A DNA stretch of 64,000 bases, taken from Burkholderia sp. HI2500. Its GTDB lineage: Bacteria; Pseudomonadota; Gammaproteobacteria; Burkholderiales; Burkholderiaceae. Below the pieces are notes generated by a model, which was given only the letters and a program-made list of their open reading frames with translations, was not told the origin of the DNA and made no database searches. The stretch covers positions 248,001 through 312,000 of the forward strand of contig NZ_NKFL01000006.1 of NCBI RefSeq assembly GCF_002223055.1, given 5' to 3'. Position numbers and translations under genes: made by a program. Numbering within the stretch: position 1 is the stretch's first letter; the number at the start of each line of letters is the position of its first letter. This document shows positions 18,857-28,399 of the stretch, piece by piece.

Positions 18857-18893
18857 GAAACCTAGTGGTTTCCACTCATAGTCGCAAATAGTC
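18857..18893 (+). promoter_or_regulatory. Candidate operator of the carnitine operon
   Basis: The 611-base gap 18404-19014 holds no gene. Besides the aceA palindrome it contains an inverted repeat GAAACC-TAGT-GGTTTC (18857-18872) and a direct repeat of ATAGTC at 18878 and 18888, spaced exactly one helical turn (10 bp). Direct repeats at helical spacing are the usual target of AraC/GlxA-type activators such as CdhR. Assignment is inference. Confidence 0.35.
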
Positions 18894-19014
18894 AAGAACA
18901 GGTCGCCGCCGGTCTTCTCGCGACCAATATGGCTCGTTACTTTTACTCCCACGATGCAGGCCGGGCACACCCCGCGCACCGGCTGCCGCGAGTCAAACCG
19001 GGAGGTAACGAACC

Positions 19015-19968
19015 ATGAAGTCGACGAAGATCGCCGCGCTTGTCGCGGCCGTGCTGGCGACCGGCGCGTTCACGCACGCGGCGCAGGCCGAAACGGATGC
19101 CGCGGCCTGCCGCACCGTGCGTTTCGCGGATATCGGCTGGACCGACATCACGTCGACCACGGCGCTCGCGTCGACCGTGTTCGAGGCGCTCGGCTACAAG
19201 CCGACCACGACGATCGCGTCGGTGCCGATCTCGTTCGCCGGCCTGAAGAGCAAGCAGCTCGACATATCGCTCGGCTACTGGTGGCCCGTGCAGCAGAAGC
19301 AGCTCCAGCCGTTCCTCGACAGCAAGTCGATCAACGTCGTCGAACCGCCGAACCTGTCGGGCGCGAAGGCGACGCTCGCGGTGCCGAGCTACGAGTACCA
19401 GGCGGGCCTGAAGACCTTCGAGGACATCGCGAAGCACCGCGCGGAACTCGACGGCAAGATCTACGGGATCGAGCCGGGCAGCAGCGCGAACGCGACGATC
19501 CAGAAGATGATCGACACGAACCAGTACGGGCTCGGCGGCTTCAAGCTCGTCGAATCGAGCGAGGCCGGGATGCTGGTGACCGTCGAGCGCGCGATCCGCG
19601 AGAAGAAGTGGGTGGTCTTCCTCGGCTGGGAACCGCATCCGATGAACATCCAGATCAGCATGAACTATCTGTCCGGCGGCGATGCGTCGTTCGGGCCGAA
19701 CTACGGCGAAGCGCGCGTGTACACGCTCACGGCCCCCGACTTCATTTCCCGCTGCCCGAACGCCGGCAAGCTCGTCACGAACCTGCGCTTCTCGACGCAG
19801 CTCGAGAACCAGCTGATGCAGTCGGTGATGAACAAGACGAAGCCGGCCGAGGCCGCGAAGGCGTACCTGAAGAAGAACCCGCAGGTGCTCGATCCGTGGC
19901 TCGCGGGCGTCAAGACGTTCGACGGCAAGGATGGCCTGCCGGCCGTGAAGGCGTATCTCGGCCTGTGA
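19015..19968 (+). CDS. caiX: Carnitine/glycine-betaine periplasmic binding protein
   Basis: 317 residues with a clear signal peptide cleaved after AQA (residue 25). The OpuAC-type fold is supported by the segments [33 protein letters not shown] and [12 protein letters not shown], which carry the aromatic-cage Trp residues for trimethylammonium ligands. It captures carnitine in the periplasm for an ABC transporter encoded elsewhere (no permease or ATPase is adjacent). A GGAGG site precedes the start. It heads caiX-cdhC-cdhA-cdhB-hocS, the same order as in Pseudomonas aeruginosa. Confidence 0.9.
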   Translation: MKSTKIAALVAAVLATGAFTHAAQAETDAAACRTVRFADIGWTDITSTTALASTVFEALGYKPTTTIASVPISFAGLKSKQLDISLGYWWPVQQKQLQPFLDSKSINVVEPPNLSGAKATLAVPSYEYQAGLKTFEDIAKHRAELDGKIYGIEPGSSANATIQKMIDTNQYGLGGFKLVESSEAGMLVTVERAIREKKWVVFLGWEPHPMNIQISMNYLSGGDASFGPNYGEARVYTLTAPDFISRCPNAGKLVTNLRFSTQLENQLMQSVMNKTKPAEAAKAYLKKNPQVLDPWLAGVKTFDGKDGLPAVKAYLGL

Positions 19969-20051
19969 TGGTTGGCCCGCGGGCCGCACGCGGCGCGCGC
20001 CGACGAAACATCCGCATTGCGACACAACCCGATTCAAGCGAGGCAACCAGC

Positions 20052-20981
20052 ATGAACCACGAAGTCATCATCACCTGCGCCGTCACCGGCGCGGGCGATA
20101 CGGTCGGCAAGCATCCGGCGATTCCGGTCACGCCGAAGGAGATCGCGGCCGCCGCGATCGAGGCCGCGAAGGCCGGCGCAACGGTGGCGCACTGCCACGT
20201 GCGCGATCCGCAGACGGGGCGCGGCAGCCGCGACCCGAACCTGTACCGCGAAGTGGTCGACCGCATCCGCTCGGCCGACGTTGACGTGATCATCAACCTG
20301 ACGGCCGGCATGGGCGGCGATCTCGAGATCGGCCCCGGCGAGGACCCGATGCGTTTCGGCAAGGGCACCGACCTGGTCGGCGGCCTCACGCGGCTCGCGC
20401 ACGTCGAGGACTTGTTGCCCGAGATCTGCACGCTCGACTGCGGCACGCTGAATTTCGGTGACGGCGACTACATCTACGTATCGACGCCCGCGCAGCTGCG
20501 CGCCGGCGCGAAGCGCATCCAGGAACTCGGCGTGAAGCCGGAGCTGGAGATCTTCGACACGGGCCATCTGTGGTTCGCGAAGCAGTTGCTGAAGGAAGGG
20601 CTGCTCGACGATCCGCCGCTGTTCCAGCTGTGCCTCGGCATTCCGTGGGGCGCGCCGGCCGATACCGGCACGATGAAGGCGATGGTCGACAACCTGCCGC
20701 CGGGCGCGCACTGGGCCGGCTTTGGCATCGGCCGCATGCAGATGCCGATGGTCGCACAGGCGATGCTGCTTGGTGGCCACGTGCGGGTCGGCCTCGAAGA
20801 CAACATCTGGCTCGATCGCGGCGTGCATGCGACCAACGGCACGCTCGTCGAGCGTGCAAGAGAGATCATCGAACGGCTCGGTGCCCGCGTGCTGACGCCG
20901 GCCGAAGGCCGCCGCAAGCTCGGCTTGCCGGCACGCGGCGAGCGTCCGCTCGAACGCCGTGCGATCGCCGAGTTCGCGTGA
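20052..20981 (+). CDS. cdhC: Beta-keto acid cleavage enzyme, dehydrocarnitine (CdhC)
   Basis: 309 residues of the BKACE (DUF849) family. It converts 3-dehydrocarnitine plus acetyl-CoA to acetoacetate and betainyl-CoA. Family marks are the N-terminal [18 protein letters not shown], the zinc-binding HCHVRD (His residues near 44-46), GLEDNIWL near residue 255, and a probable later Glu ligand. The start at 20052 follows a GAGG site. It is the second gene of the carnitine operon. Confidence 0.9.
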   Translation: MNHEVIITCAVTGAGDTVGKHPAIPVTPKEIAAAAIEAAKAGATVAHCHVRDPQTGRGSRDPNLYREVVDRIRSADVDVIINLTAGMGGDLEIGPGEDPMRFGKGTDLVGGLTRLAHVEDLLPEICTLDCGTLNFGDGDYIYVSTPAQLRAGAKRIQELGVKPELEIFDTGHLWFAKQLLKEGLLDDPPLFQLCLGIPWGAPADTGTMKAMVDNLPPGAHWAGFGIGRMQMPMVAQAMLLGGHVRVGLEDNIWLDRGVHATNGTLVERAREIIERLGARVLTPAEGRRKLGLPARGERPLERRAIAEFA

Positions 20982-21068
20982 GTTTTTACCAGACTGATTG
21001 ACATGACGCGGCGGCACGCACAGGCGCGGCCGCCCACCGATTTCCCCTGATTTGAAGGATGCGTTGAC

Positions 21069-22034
21069 ATGGCTGTGAAGACCGACATCAAGACGTTCGC
21101 CGCCATCGGCACCGGCGTGATCGGCAGCGGATGGATTTCCCGCGCGCTCGCGCACGGTCTCGACGTGGTCGTATGGGACCCGGCGCCGGGCGCGGAGGCG
21201 CGGCTGCGCGCGAACGTCGCGAACGCGTGGCCCGCGCTCGAACGCGTCGGCCTCGCACCGGGCGCCGACCCTGCGCGGCTGCGTTTCGTCTCGACGATCG
21301 AGGCCTGCGTCGCCGACGCGGATTTCATCCAGGAAAGCGCGCCCGAGCGCGAGGCGCTGAAGCTCGAACTGCACGAGCAGATCAGCCGTGCGGCGAAACC
21401 CGACGCGATCATCGCGTCGTCGACGTCGGGGCTGCTGCCGACGGATTTCTACGCGCGGGCGACGCATCCGGAGCGCTGCGTGGTCGGCCATCCATTCAAT
21501 CCCGTCTACCTGCTGCCGCTCGTCGAGGTGCTCGGCGGCGCGCGCACGTCGCCGGAAGCGGTCGAAGGCGCGATGGAGGTCTATCGCAAGCTCGGCATGC
21601 GGCCGCTGCACGTGCGCAAGGAAGTGCCGGGCTTCATCGCCGACCGCCTGCTCGAAGCGTTGTGGCGCGAGGCGCTGCACCTCGTCAACGAAGGCGTCGC
21701 GACGACCGGCGAGATCGACGATGCGATCCGCTTCGGCGCGGGCATCCGCTGGTCGTTCATGGGCACGTTCCTGACCTACACGCTCGCGGGCGGCGATGCG
21801 GGCATGCGACACTTCATGCAGCAGTTCGGCCCCGCGCTCGAATTGCCGTGGACGAAGCTGGTCGCGCCCACGCTGACCGATGCGCTGATCGACAGCGTCG
21901 TCGAAGGCACGACCGAACAGCAGGGCACGCGCAGCATCAAGGAGCTCGAGCGCTATCGCGACGAGTGCATCACCGAGGTGCTGAAGTCGATCGCCGCGGT
22001 GAAGGCGCGGCACGGGATGCGATTCGAAGACTGA
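21069..22034 (+). CDS. cdhA: L-carnitine 3-dehydrogenase
   Basis: 321 residues of the 3-hydroxyacyl-CoA dehydrogenase fold. The NAD-binding GTGVIG lies at residues 14-19, the catalytic region is [15 protein letters not shown], and the C-terminal helical domain includes [13 protein letters not shown]. It oxidises L-carnitine to 3-dehydrocarnitine with NAD+. It stands between cdhC and cdhB, 12 bases before cdhB. Confidence 0.92.
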   Translation: MAVKTDIKTFAAIGTGVIGSGWISRALAHGLDVVVWDPAPGAEARLRANVANAWPALERVGLAPGADPARLRFVSTIEACVADADFIQESAPEREALKLELHEQISRAAKPDAIIASSTSGLLPTDFYARATHPERCVVGHPFNPVYLLPLVEVLGGARTSPEAVEGAMEVYRKLGMRPLHVRKEVPGFIADRLLEALWREALHLVNEGVATTGEIDDAIRFGAGIRWSFMGTFLTYTLAGGDAGMRHFMQQFGPALELPWTKLVAPTLTDALIDSVVEGTTEQQGTRSIKELERYRDECITEVLKSIAAVKARHGMRFED

Positions 22035-22046
22035 GGACGACAGACG

Positions 22047-22535
22047 ATGACCGGCGATACCCCGCTGACGATTTACCGCGACGTGGTGCGGCCCGAATGG
22101 GTCGACTACAACGGCCACCTGCGCGATGCGTTCTACCTGCTGATTTTCAGCTTCGCGACCGATGCGCTGCTGGATCGCATCGGCCTCGATGACGCCGCGC
22201 GTCGCGAGCGGGGTCGCTCGGTCTACACGCTCGAAGCGCACGTGAACTACCTGCACGAGATCAAGGAGGGCACGCCGGTGCGCGTCGATGCGCGCGTGCT
22301 CGCACACGACGCGAAGCGGCTGCACCTGTATCTCGAGCTGTTCGCTGACGGGCACGACGATGCGGTGTCGGCGAGCGAGCAGATGCTGCTGCACGTCGAT
22401 ACGCGCGACGGCGCGAAATCGGCGCCGTTCGACGACGACGTGGCCGCCCGCGTGGCCGAGCTGCATGCGTTGCAGCGCGATGGCGCGGCGCCCGCGTATG
22501 CGGGCCGCGTGATCGGGCTGCCGCCGCGCCGATAA
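22047..22535 (+). CDS. cdhB: Betainyl-CoA thioesterase
   Basis: 162 residues of the hot-dog thioesterase fold. The N-terminal VRPEWVDYNGHLRDAFYLL segment carries the conserved Asp/Asn-Gly-His motif of the 4HBT-like group. It releases glycine betaine from betainyl-CoA, the last step of this branch. A separate protein here, whereas some species have it fused to cdhA. Confidence 0.88.
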   Translation: MTGDTPLTIYRDVVRPEWVDYNGHLRDAFYLLIFSFATDALLDRIGLDDAARRERGRSVYTLEAHVNYLHEIKEGTPVRVDARVLAHDAKRLHLYLELFADGHDDAVSASEQMLLHVDTRDGAKSAPFDDDVAARVAELHALQRDGAAPAYAGRVIGLPPRR

Positions 22536-22568
22536 CCTGCGCGAACCTTCGACCTCGGAGCGCACACG

Positions 22569-23525
22569 ATGCTCGAACCGGAAATCGCGACGTTCGTTGC
22601 CGCCGTGGACGCGTGGTATCCGGCCGACGCGGCGGCGCGCTCGCCCGCCGAACAGCGCCGCCTGTACGACCGCTTCGCGGCCGAATGGACGCCGGCCGCG
22701 CTGCCGGCCGGCATCGTGCAGCAGGACGCCGTCTGGCACGCCGCCGACGGCCGTGCGATCGCGCTGCGGCGTTACACGTCCGCGCACCGCACGCCACGCG
22801 GCACGGTGCTGTTCTTTCATGGCGGCGGCTTCGTCGTCGGCTCGCTCGACAGTCATGCGCTGATCACCGCGCAACTGGCGGCCGATACGGGGCTCGACGT
22901 GATCGCGGCCGACTACCGGCTCGCGCCCGAGCATCGCGCGCCGGCCGCGCTCGAAGATTGCCTGGAGGTCACGCGCGCCGCGCGCGACGCACGCTGGCCG
23001 TTCGGGCCGTGCATGCATCCGCTGACGCTCGCGGGCGACAGCGCGGGCGGCATGCTCGCGGCGGCGGTGGCCACCGCGCTGCGCGATGCGGGCGAAGGCG
23101 GTATTGACGGCATCGCGCTCGTCTATCCGATGCTCGGGTTCGAACCGCAATCGCCCGCGCGCGAAACGGAAGCGCACGCGCCGATGCTGACGCTCGACGA
23201 CGTCCATCGCTATCGCGCGCTGTACTGGGAAGGCGGCTTGCTCGATGCGCTGGGAGACGGTGACCCGCTGCTGCGCGCGTCGATACCGCTCGCGGCTTCG
23301 CGTTTCGACGGCCTGCCGCCGGTGCTCGCGATCGGCGCGGAACACGATCCGCTGCGCGACGACGCGCGCGTATACGTCGAACGGATTCGCGCGGCCGGCG
23401 GGGCCGCGCATTACTGGATGGGAGAAGGGCTGGTGCACGGCTGCTGGCGCGCGCTCGGAACGAGCCCGCAGGCGGCGCGGCTGCACCGGACGGTCGGCGG
23501 TTTTCTGCTCGCACCACACGCGTAG
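22569..23525 (+). CDS. hocS: Alpha/beta hydrolase, probable short-chain acylcarnitine hydrolase
   Basis: 318 residues of the hormone-sensitive-lipase group. The oxyanion segment HGGG is at residues 84-87, the nucleophile Ser158 in GDSAGG, and the late HDPLRDD and LVHGCW segments supply Asp and His. In Pseudomonas the gene at this position of the carnitine operon (HocS) frees carnitine from short-chain acylcarnitines. The role is transferred by position and fold. It is 33 bases after cdhB and 22 bases before the next gene. Confidence 0.78.
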   Translation: MLEPEIATFVAAVDAWYPADAAARSPAEQRRLYDRFAAEWTPAALPAGIVQQDAVWHAADGRAIALRRYTSAHRTPRGTVLFFHGGGFVVGSLDSHALITAQLAADTGLDVIAADYRLAPEHRAPAALEDCLEVTRAARDARWPFGPCMHPLTLAGDSAGGMLAAAVATALRDAGEGGIDGIALVYPMLGFEPQSPARETEAHAPMLTLDDVHRYRALYWEGGLLDALGDGDPLLRASIPLAASRFDGLPPVLAIGAEHDPLRDDARVYVERIRAAGGAAHYWMGEGLVHGCWRALGTSPQAARLHRTVGGFLLAPHA

Positions 23526-23547
23526 CGGGCGTTTCCGGGAGGCAACG

Positions 23548-24744
23548 ATGCAGGCAGCGCAACACCGTATCGAGGACTGGCGGACGTTTTCGGCCGACGC
23601 GGCCATTGCGGCGGCGACGATTGGCGACGGCGCGGTGGACGTCGAATGGAGCGACACGCGACGATCGCCGTTTCATTTCGACTGGCTGCGCGACAACTGC
23701 GCGTGTTCCGCGTGCGTGCATGCCGTCACGCGTGAACAGGTGTTCGAGATCGCCGATGCGCGCGAGGATCTCTCCGCGCTCACGGTGCACGTCGAAACCG
23801 ACGGCGCGCTGCATGTCGAGTGGAATGACGGACACCGCAGCGCGTGGTCGCCGGGCTGGTTGCGCGCGCATGCGTACGACGACGCGTCGCGCGCGGAGCG
23901 GCAGGCCGCGCACGGGCGGCACGTGTGGGCCGGCGACGACGCGACGGCCATCGGCGTGTTCGCGTGGCGCGACGTGATGGAGGACGACCGCGCATTGCTC
24001 GCGTGGCTCGCCGCGTTGCAACGCACGGGGCTGACGCTCGTCGAAGGCGTGCCGGCCGAGCGTGGCCGTGTCGACGAGATTGCGCGCCGCATCGGCCTGA
24101 TCCGCGAGAGCAATTTCGGCGTGCTGTTCGACGTCGAATCGAAGCCGCGCCCGGACAGCAATGCGTATACGTCGCTGAACCTGCCGCCGCATACCGATTT
24201 GCCGACCCGCGAGCTGCAGCCGGGTGTGCAGTTCCTGCATTGCCTCGCGAACGACGCGACCGGCGGCGACAGCGTGTTCCTCGACGGCTTCGCGCTGGCT
24301 GATGCGCTGCGGCGCGAGCATCCGGCCGATTTCGAACAGCTTGCGGTGACGCCGTTCGAGTTCTGGAACAAGAGTGCGAACAGCGACTACCGCTGCTCGG
24401 CGCCGGTGATCGGGCTCGACGCGCGCGGCAACGTGACCGAGGTGCGTGTCGCGAACTTCCTGCGCGGGCCGCTCGATGCGCCGGCCGGCTCGGTCGCGGC
24501 CGTCTATCGCGCGTACCGGCGGTTCCTCGCGCTGGCGCGCGAGCCGCGCTTTCGCGTGCAGCGCCGGCTGCGGGCGGGCGACATGTGGGCGTTCGACAAC
24601 CGCCGCGTGCTGCATGCGCGCACCGAGTTCGATCCGTCTACCGGCCGCCGGCACCTGCAGGGCTGCTACATCGATCGCGACGAACTGCTGTCGCGGTGGC
24701 GCGTGCTGTCGCGTTCGGCGCCTGCCGCGGCCGCGTCGCGCTGA
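23548..24744 (+). CDS. Gamma-butyrobetaine hydroxylase (Fe(II)/2-oxoglutarate dioxygenase)
   Basis: 398 residues. The N-terminal DUF971 zinc domain has CACSACVH with Cys51, Cys53, Cys56 and His58. The C-terminal TauD-type domain has the iron triad His215, Asp217 (PHTDLP) and His356 (LHARTEF). This two-domain layout is that of BBOX. It makes L-carnitine from gamma-butyrobetaine, feeding the cdh genes just upstream. It starts 22 bases after hocS with a GGGAGG site, so it is the last gene of the operon. The unrelated TauD-type alternatives lack the DUF971 part. Confidence 0.88.
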   Translation: MQAAQHRIEDWRTFSADAAIAAATIGDGAVDVEWSDTRRSPFHFDWLRDNCACSACVHAVTREQVFEIADAREDLSALTVHVETDGALHVEWNDGHRSAWSPGWLRAHAYDDASRAERQAAHGRHVWAGDDATAIGVFAWRDVMEDDRALLAWLAALQRTGLTLVEGVPAERGRVDEIARRIGLIRESNFGVLFDVESKPRPDSNAYTSLNLPPHTDLPTRELQPGVQFLHCLANDATGGDSVFLDGFALADALRREHPADFEQLAVTPFEFWNKSANSDYRCSAPVIGLDARGNVTEVRVANFLRGPLDAPAGSVAAVYRAYRRFLALAREPRFRVQRRLRAGDMWAFDNRRVLHARTEFDPSTGRRHLQGCYIDRDELLSRWRVLSRSAPAAAASR

Positions 24745-24790
24745 CGGGCGCGCGCGGTTTCGTCCTGCTCGCACGCATCCCTCGGAAATG

Positions 24791-24819
24791 AAAAAACACC
24801 CGGACGCCAGGCGCCCGGG
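24791..24819 (-). terminator. Second hairpin with T-run, minus orientation
   Basis: An imperfect stem (about eight paired bases with one A-C mismatch) followed on the minus strand by six T. It lies just past the terminator at 24862-24894, so it backs up termination of the DUF4148 transcript or shields the carnitine operon end. Confidence 0.5.
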
Positions 24820-24861
24820 CGAAGCCCCCCGTTGCCGGGCGGCGGAGGTATGCGTTTCATC

Positions 24862-24894
24862 AAAAAGGACGAGCCCCGCAAGGGGGCTCGTCCT
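24862..24894 (-). terminator. Rho-independent terminator of the DUF4148 gene
   Basis: A perfect 12-bp stem (24866-24877 with 24883-24894), 5-nt loop, and a T-run on the minus strand, 53 bases beyond the DUF4148 stop. Confidence 0.9.
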
Positions 24895-24946
24895 GACTTT
24901 CGTGCTTCATCGCGCGACGCGCGGCGCCCGCCGAGGGCGCATCGGC

Positions 24947-25243
24947 TTACTGGCCGAAGAAGATCGAGTCGCGAGCGTTCGACGATGCGGCCGGGGCGCC
25001 CGAGTGGACGGCCGGAGCCGGTTGTGCGCCGTAGCCGCTGGTGTCGGCGCCATGAACACGCGCTTCGGCGCTCTGGATGTCGTTCGGGTAGTACGGGCTC
25101 GCCACGCCCGGCTTGTAGCCGGCTTGTTCGAGCTGGACCAGTTCGTTGCGCACTTGAGCGCGGGTCACGGTGCTTTGAGCGAATGCGCCAAACGAAGCGG
25201 ACAGGGCGGCAGCGGCAACGACTGCGGAAACGAGCGATTTCAT
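24947..25243 (-). CDS. DUF4148 domain exported small protein
   Basis: 98 residues starting at MKSLVSAVV, chosen because a perfect GGAGG site lies 5 bases before it and a signal peptide (cleavage after AFAQ, about residue 19) begins there. The mature part has TRAQVRNELVQLEQAGY and then a YPNDIQSAEARV segment, the hallmark of DUF4148 proteins, which are abundant in Burkholderia and relatives. Periplasmic; function unknown. It is a single gene with its own terminator. Confidence 0.88.
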   Translation of the reverse strand: MKSLVSAVVAAAALSASFGAFAQSTVTRAQVRNELVQLEQAGYKPGVASPYYPNDIQSAEARVHGADTSGYGAQPAPAVHSGAPAASSNARDSIFFGQ

Positions 25244-25457
25244 GATGACCTCCGGTGTTTTATTGAGTTCGCTCTCGACACCTTGTCTTAAGCGATTGAT
25301 CAAATCTTAGTCATCGGAAGGTTCAGGGTAAACGCTGGTTTTGACGATAAATTGTTTCCTGGGTGGTAACAGTGGCGCGTCGAATCAGGCTTTCAACCGG
25401 CTTTCTTTTCGGTCGGTGCAACAAGTATCGCGAATCTTGCGGACGGCGAAGCGCGGT

Positions 25458-26444
25458 TCAGCGCACCTCGGCCGCCGTGTCGAACGACCGGCCCGGCGCG
25501 CGTCCGGCCGGTGCGCCCGAACTGAGGAAACGCACGCCCGTCGCCGCTTCCGAGGCTTCCCACAGCAGCGCCGCGGAGGCCACGTCGCGCGCCGCGCGGG
25601 GCACGCTCGCGGGCGCCGGCAGCCCGCGCGACTCGAACCAGCCGGACGGCCCGATGTACGCGCCGCCGGCGAGATCAGGCGAGGTTGCCGCATGAATCGC
25701 GGGCAGCGCGCCCTGGTCGGCCGGCTGCGCGAGATAACGGTTCGCGGCGCGCATCAGTGCGGCACGGGCGGGCGAACTGTCCATCGCCGGGCCCGCGAAC
25801 TGCAGGTTGGTCGCCGCGTAGCCCGGGTGCGCGGCCACGCTGATCCCGGCGAACGCCGCGCGCTCGAAACGGCGTTGCAGCTCGATCGCGAACACGAGAT
25901 TCGCGAGCTTGCTGTCGCAATAGGCGAGATAACGGTTGTAGCGGTGTTCGGCACGCAGGTCGTCGACGCGGATCCGGCCGCCGCGGTTCAAGCCGCTCGA
26001 CATCGTCACGACCCGCGCCCGGCGCGCGGCGCGCAACGCGGGCAGCAGATGGCCGGTGAGCGCGAAATGGCCGAGGTGGTTGGTGCCGAACTGCATCTCG
26101 AAGCCGTCGTGCGTATGGCGCAGCGGCAGGAACATCACGCCGGCGTTGTTGCAGAGGATATCGACGCGCCCATGGCGTTCGGCCACATCGGCCGCGAAGC
26201 GTGCGATCGACGCGAGATCGGCGAGGTCGAGCGCGTCGACTTCGACGCGGGCATCGGGATGGAGCCGGCGGATCGCGTCGGCCGCCTGCGCGGCGCGGGC
26301 CGCGTCGCGGCAGCCCATCACGACCGTCGCGCCTTTCGCGGCCAGCGTTTCCGCCAGCTGCCAGCCGAGCCCGCTGTTGGCGCCGGTCACGACCGCGACC
26401 TTGCCGCCTTGCGCCGGGACGTGGCGCGCGCTCCATGCATGCAT
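25458..26444 (-). CDS. Short-chain dehydrogenase/reductase (retinol-dehydrogenase-like)
   Basis: 328 residues starting at MHAWSARH, where GGAGG lies 5 bases upstream. The Rossmann motif TGANSGLG follows near residue 22, NNAGVM near residue 100, and the catalytic YCDSK near residue 175. The length and layout fit the protochlorophyllide-reductase/retinol-dehydrogenase-like branch of SDRs. The substrate is unknown. It stands alone between a DUF4148 gene and a DUF3331 gene. Confidence 0.82.
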   Translation of the reverse strand: MHAWSARHVPAQGGKVAVVTGANSGLGWQLAETLAAKGATVVMGCRDAARAAQAADAIRRLHPDARVEVDALDLADLASIARFAADVAERHGRVDILCNNAGVMFLPLRHTHDGFEMQFGTNHLGHFALTGHLLPALRAARRARVVTMSSGLNRGGRIRVDDLRAEHRYNRYLAYCDSKLANLVFAIELQRRFERAAFAGISVAAHPGYAATNLQFAGPAMDSSPARAALMRAANRYLAQPADQGALPAIHAATSPDLAGGAYIGPSGWFESRGLPAPASVPRAARDVASAALLWEASEAATGVRFLSSGAPAGRAPGRSFDTAAEVR

Positions 26445-26611
26445 GTCTGCCTCCATTGGCGCGGCCGGGCGGCCGCGGCGCGTAATCATTACATTGAGTG
26501 GTGTAACGATAGTGCGCGCGGGCGTGGCAGACAAGCGGGGGAATTAGACCGGCGCTTCTAGGGCCGGCGCATCGGATGGCGCCGCGTGCAGTGACGCGCG
26601 GCCGGCAGGAT

Positions 26612-26902
26612 TTACCTGCCGCCGGCCAGCGCGAGCACTTCGGCGGCGGAGATCATCGCGGCCGCGTTCGCGGGCGCCGGGCGTTCGGCCGGGCGGAAGA
26701 CTTCGTCGCCGCGGTGGATCACCTGGCGCGACAGCGCGCAGGTGCCGGTGCGTTGCGCGAAGCGGCGGCGCCAGCGCTGCTCACCGTAATGACAGCGGCC
26801 GGGCTCGACCCAGCGGACGACGAGCAGCGTATCGGAACGTTCGAGGATTTCGACGTGGACGTCGGCGGGATCGAGCACAGGCAGGGATTTGGAGGCCTTC
26901 AT
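26612..26902 (-). CDS. DUF3331 domain small protein
   Basis: 96 residues starting MKASKSL. Segments VVRWVEPGRCHYGEQRW and GTCALSRQVIHRGDEVFRP are typical of DUF3331, a family found mostly in Burkholderiaceae. The first half looks like small beta strands with a Cys-His pair. No signal peptide; function unknown. Confidence 0.75.
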   Translation of the reverse strand: MKASKSLPVLDPADVHVEILERSDTLLVVRWVEPGRCHYGEQRWRRRFAQRTGTCALSRQVIHRGDEVFRPAERPAPANAAAMISAAEVLALAGGR

Positions 26903-27096
26903 TTTGCCGTTTCCTAAAGCTCGTGCGGTTCGGTCATGGCAGTGGATGTCACTACCCGATGGCGAATCCGTAGCGGTTTCCATGAGTGGTGCGCTAAATG
27001 TAAGCGTCTGTGACCGGAAAAAACATCCTGTCTGGCTCAAATTACCTTTTGCCGATTTAGAAACAATCCAGGCTTATTTTCTTGGAAACCACAGAC

Positions 27097-27126
27097 AAAA
27101 ACGCCCCGGACACGAAGCCCGGGGCG
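27097..27126 (-). terminator. Intrinsic terminator, minus orientation, without an evident gene
   Basis: An 8-bp GC stem (27102-27109 with 27119-27126) and five T on the minus strand. The next minus-strand gene starts 195 bases further along, and no coding gene precedes this terminator on the minus strand until beyond the fucose operon. It therefore suggests a small minus-strand transcript covering 27127-27300. Confidence 0.6.
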
Positions 27127-27192
27127 GAAAATCGGCCTGCGCGCCGTGTCTGCTCGCCCAGTCACGGAGCCCATCGCCGGGGGGACGGAGGT

Positions 27193-27247
27193 GCCCGCAG
27201 GGATCGAACGCGGGCGGGGTGGCGATGGACCGGATGCGCAGTCCGGT
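27193..27247 (-). other. tRNA-like hairpins (possible relic or small RNA)
   Basis: On the minus strand a 6-bp stem with 7-nt loop (27229-27247, loop CTGCGCA) looks like an anticodon arm. About 20 bases later GCCCGC-GTTCGATCCCT-GCGGGC (27193-27215) resembles a T-arm with the GTTCGATCC core. No acceptor stem or D-arm can be formed, and the T-stem pairs only with an oversized loop, so this is not a functional tRNA. It lies before the minus terminator at 27097-27126. Confidence 0.25.
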
Positions 27248-27565
27248 ACGTCATGATGGCGCGCGCATCCCGTTGAGACCCTGACGTGAACATGACTTTT
27301 TCGTCAGTTTGGCGGGATGTCGTGCCCCGCTTGTGCGAAAGAATCGACTGGAAGGCCCGCCGGTATTGGATTTGTCCGAATCCTGGGGGGGCTCCCGGGC
27401 GCTATCGAACGTCGAATCCTTGCTCAACAGGCCGATTTCCCCACCCGGGTAAATACTGAATCCTGATTCCGTGACAAACGCGGAATCACTTCCTAAGATT
27501 GGTTGGACCTTTAGTCCTTTGTGCCAATCGGCCGACGGGTGGCCGGCTTCTTCGGGAGGTTGCTC

Positions 27566-28330
27566 ATGAGATTGCAGGGCAAGCGCGCGCTGGTCACGGC
27601 GGCCGGGCAGGGCATCGGCCGCGCGACCGCGTTGCGGTTCGCGAGCGAGGGCGCCGACGTGCTGGCGACCGACATCAACGAAGCCGCGCTCGTGCGGCTC
27701 GAGGCCGACGCCGAGCGCGTGGGCGGCCGGCTGGCCACGCGTCGGCTCGACGTGACCGATGCGCAGGACGTCGCGGCGCTCGCCGCGAGCGAACGCGCGT
27801 TCGACGTGCTGTTCAACTGCGCGGGCTTCGTTCACCACGGCTCGATCCTCGACTGCGACGACGAAGCGTGGGCGTTCTCGCTGAACCTGAACGTCACGTC
27901 GATGTACCGGCTGATTCGCGCGCTGCTGCCCGCGATGCTCGAAGCGGGCGGCGCGTCGATCATCAACATGGCGTCGGCCGCGTCGAGCGTGAAGGGCGTG
28001 CCCAACCGCTTCGTCTACGGCACGACCAAGGCGGCCGTGATCGGCCTGACCAAGGCGGTGGCCGCCGATTTCGTCGAGCGGGGCATCCGCTGCAACGCGA
28101 TCTGCCCGGGCACGATCGAATCGCCGTCGCTGGAGCAACGCATCGCGGACCAGGCGCGCACGCGCCACGTGTCGACCGACGAGGTGCGCCAGGCGTTCGT
28201 CGCGCGCCAGCCGATCGGACGCATCGGCCGCGCGGAGGAAGTGGCCGCGCTCGCGCTGTACCTCGCGTCCGACGAAGCGTCGTTCACGACCGGCGCGATC
28301 CACCTGATCGACGGCGGCTGGTCGAACTGA
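27566..28330 (+). CDS. SDR, 2-keto-3-deoxy-L-fuconate dehydrogenase candidate
   Basis: 254 residues. Rossmann motif TAAGQGIG near residue 12, NCAG near residue 88, and catalytic YGTTK near residue 150. It is close in form to the 3-hydroxybutyrate dehydrogenase type 2 group, to which 2-keto-3-deoxy-L-fuconate dehydrogenases belong. It would oxidise KDF to 2,4-diketo-3-deoxy-L-fuconate, the substrate of the next gene. A GGGAGG site precedes the start. It is the first gene of the fucose operon. Confidence 0.82.
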   Translation: MRLQGKRALVTAAGQGIGRATALRFASEGADVLATDINEAALVRLEADAERVGGRLATRRLDVTDAQDVAALAASERAFDVLFNCAGFVHHGSILDCDDEAWAFSLNLNVTSMYRLIRALLPAMLEAGGASIINMASAASSVKGVPNRFVYGTTKAAVIGLTKAVAADFVERGIRCNAICPGTIESPSLEQRIADQARTRHVSTDEVRQAFVARQPIGRIGRAEEVAALALYLASDEASFTTGAIHLIDGGWSN

Positions 28331-28399
28331 CCGTGCCTAACCGGCCGTGTCGAACTAACCGCGCCCTCCCATTCACTTTCCGTATCGGCTCAACACGAC

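Noticed and set aside
20034..23657. Long antisense frame opposite cdhC-hocS
   Set aside because: Same reason: low-complexity Arg/Ala-rich product opposite conserved enzymes.
27193..27247. A functional tRNA gene on the minus strand
   Set aside because: No acceptor stem, no D-arm, and the T-arm pairs wrongly. Kept only as a tRNA-like structure.
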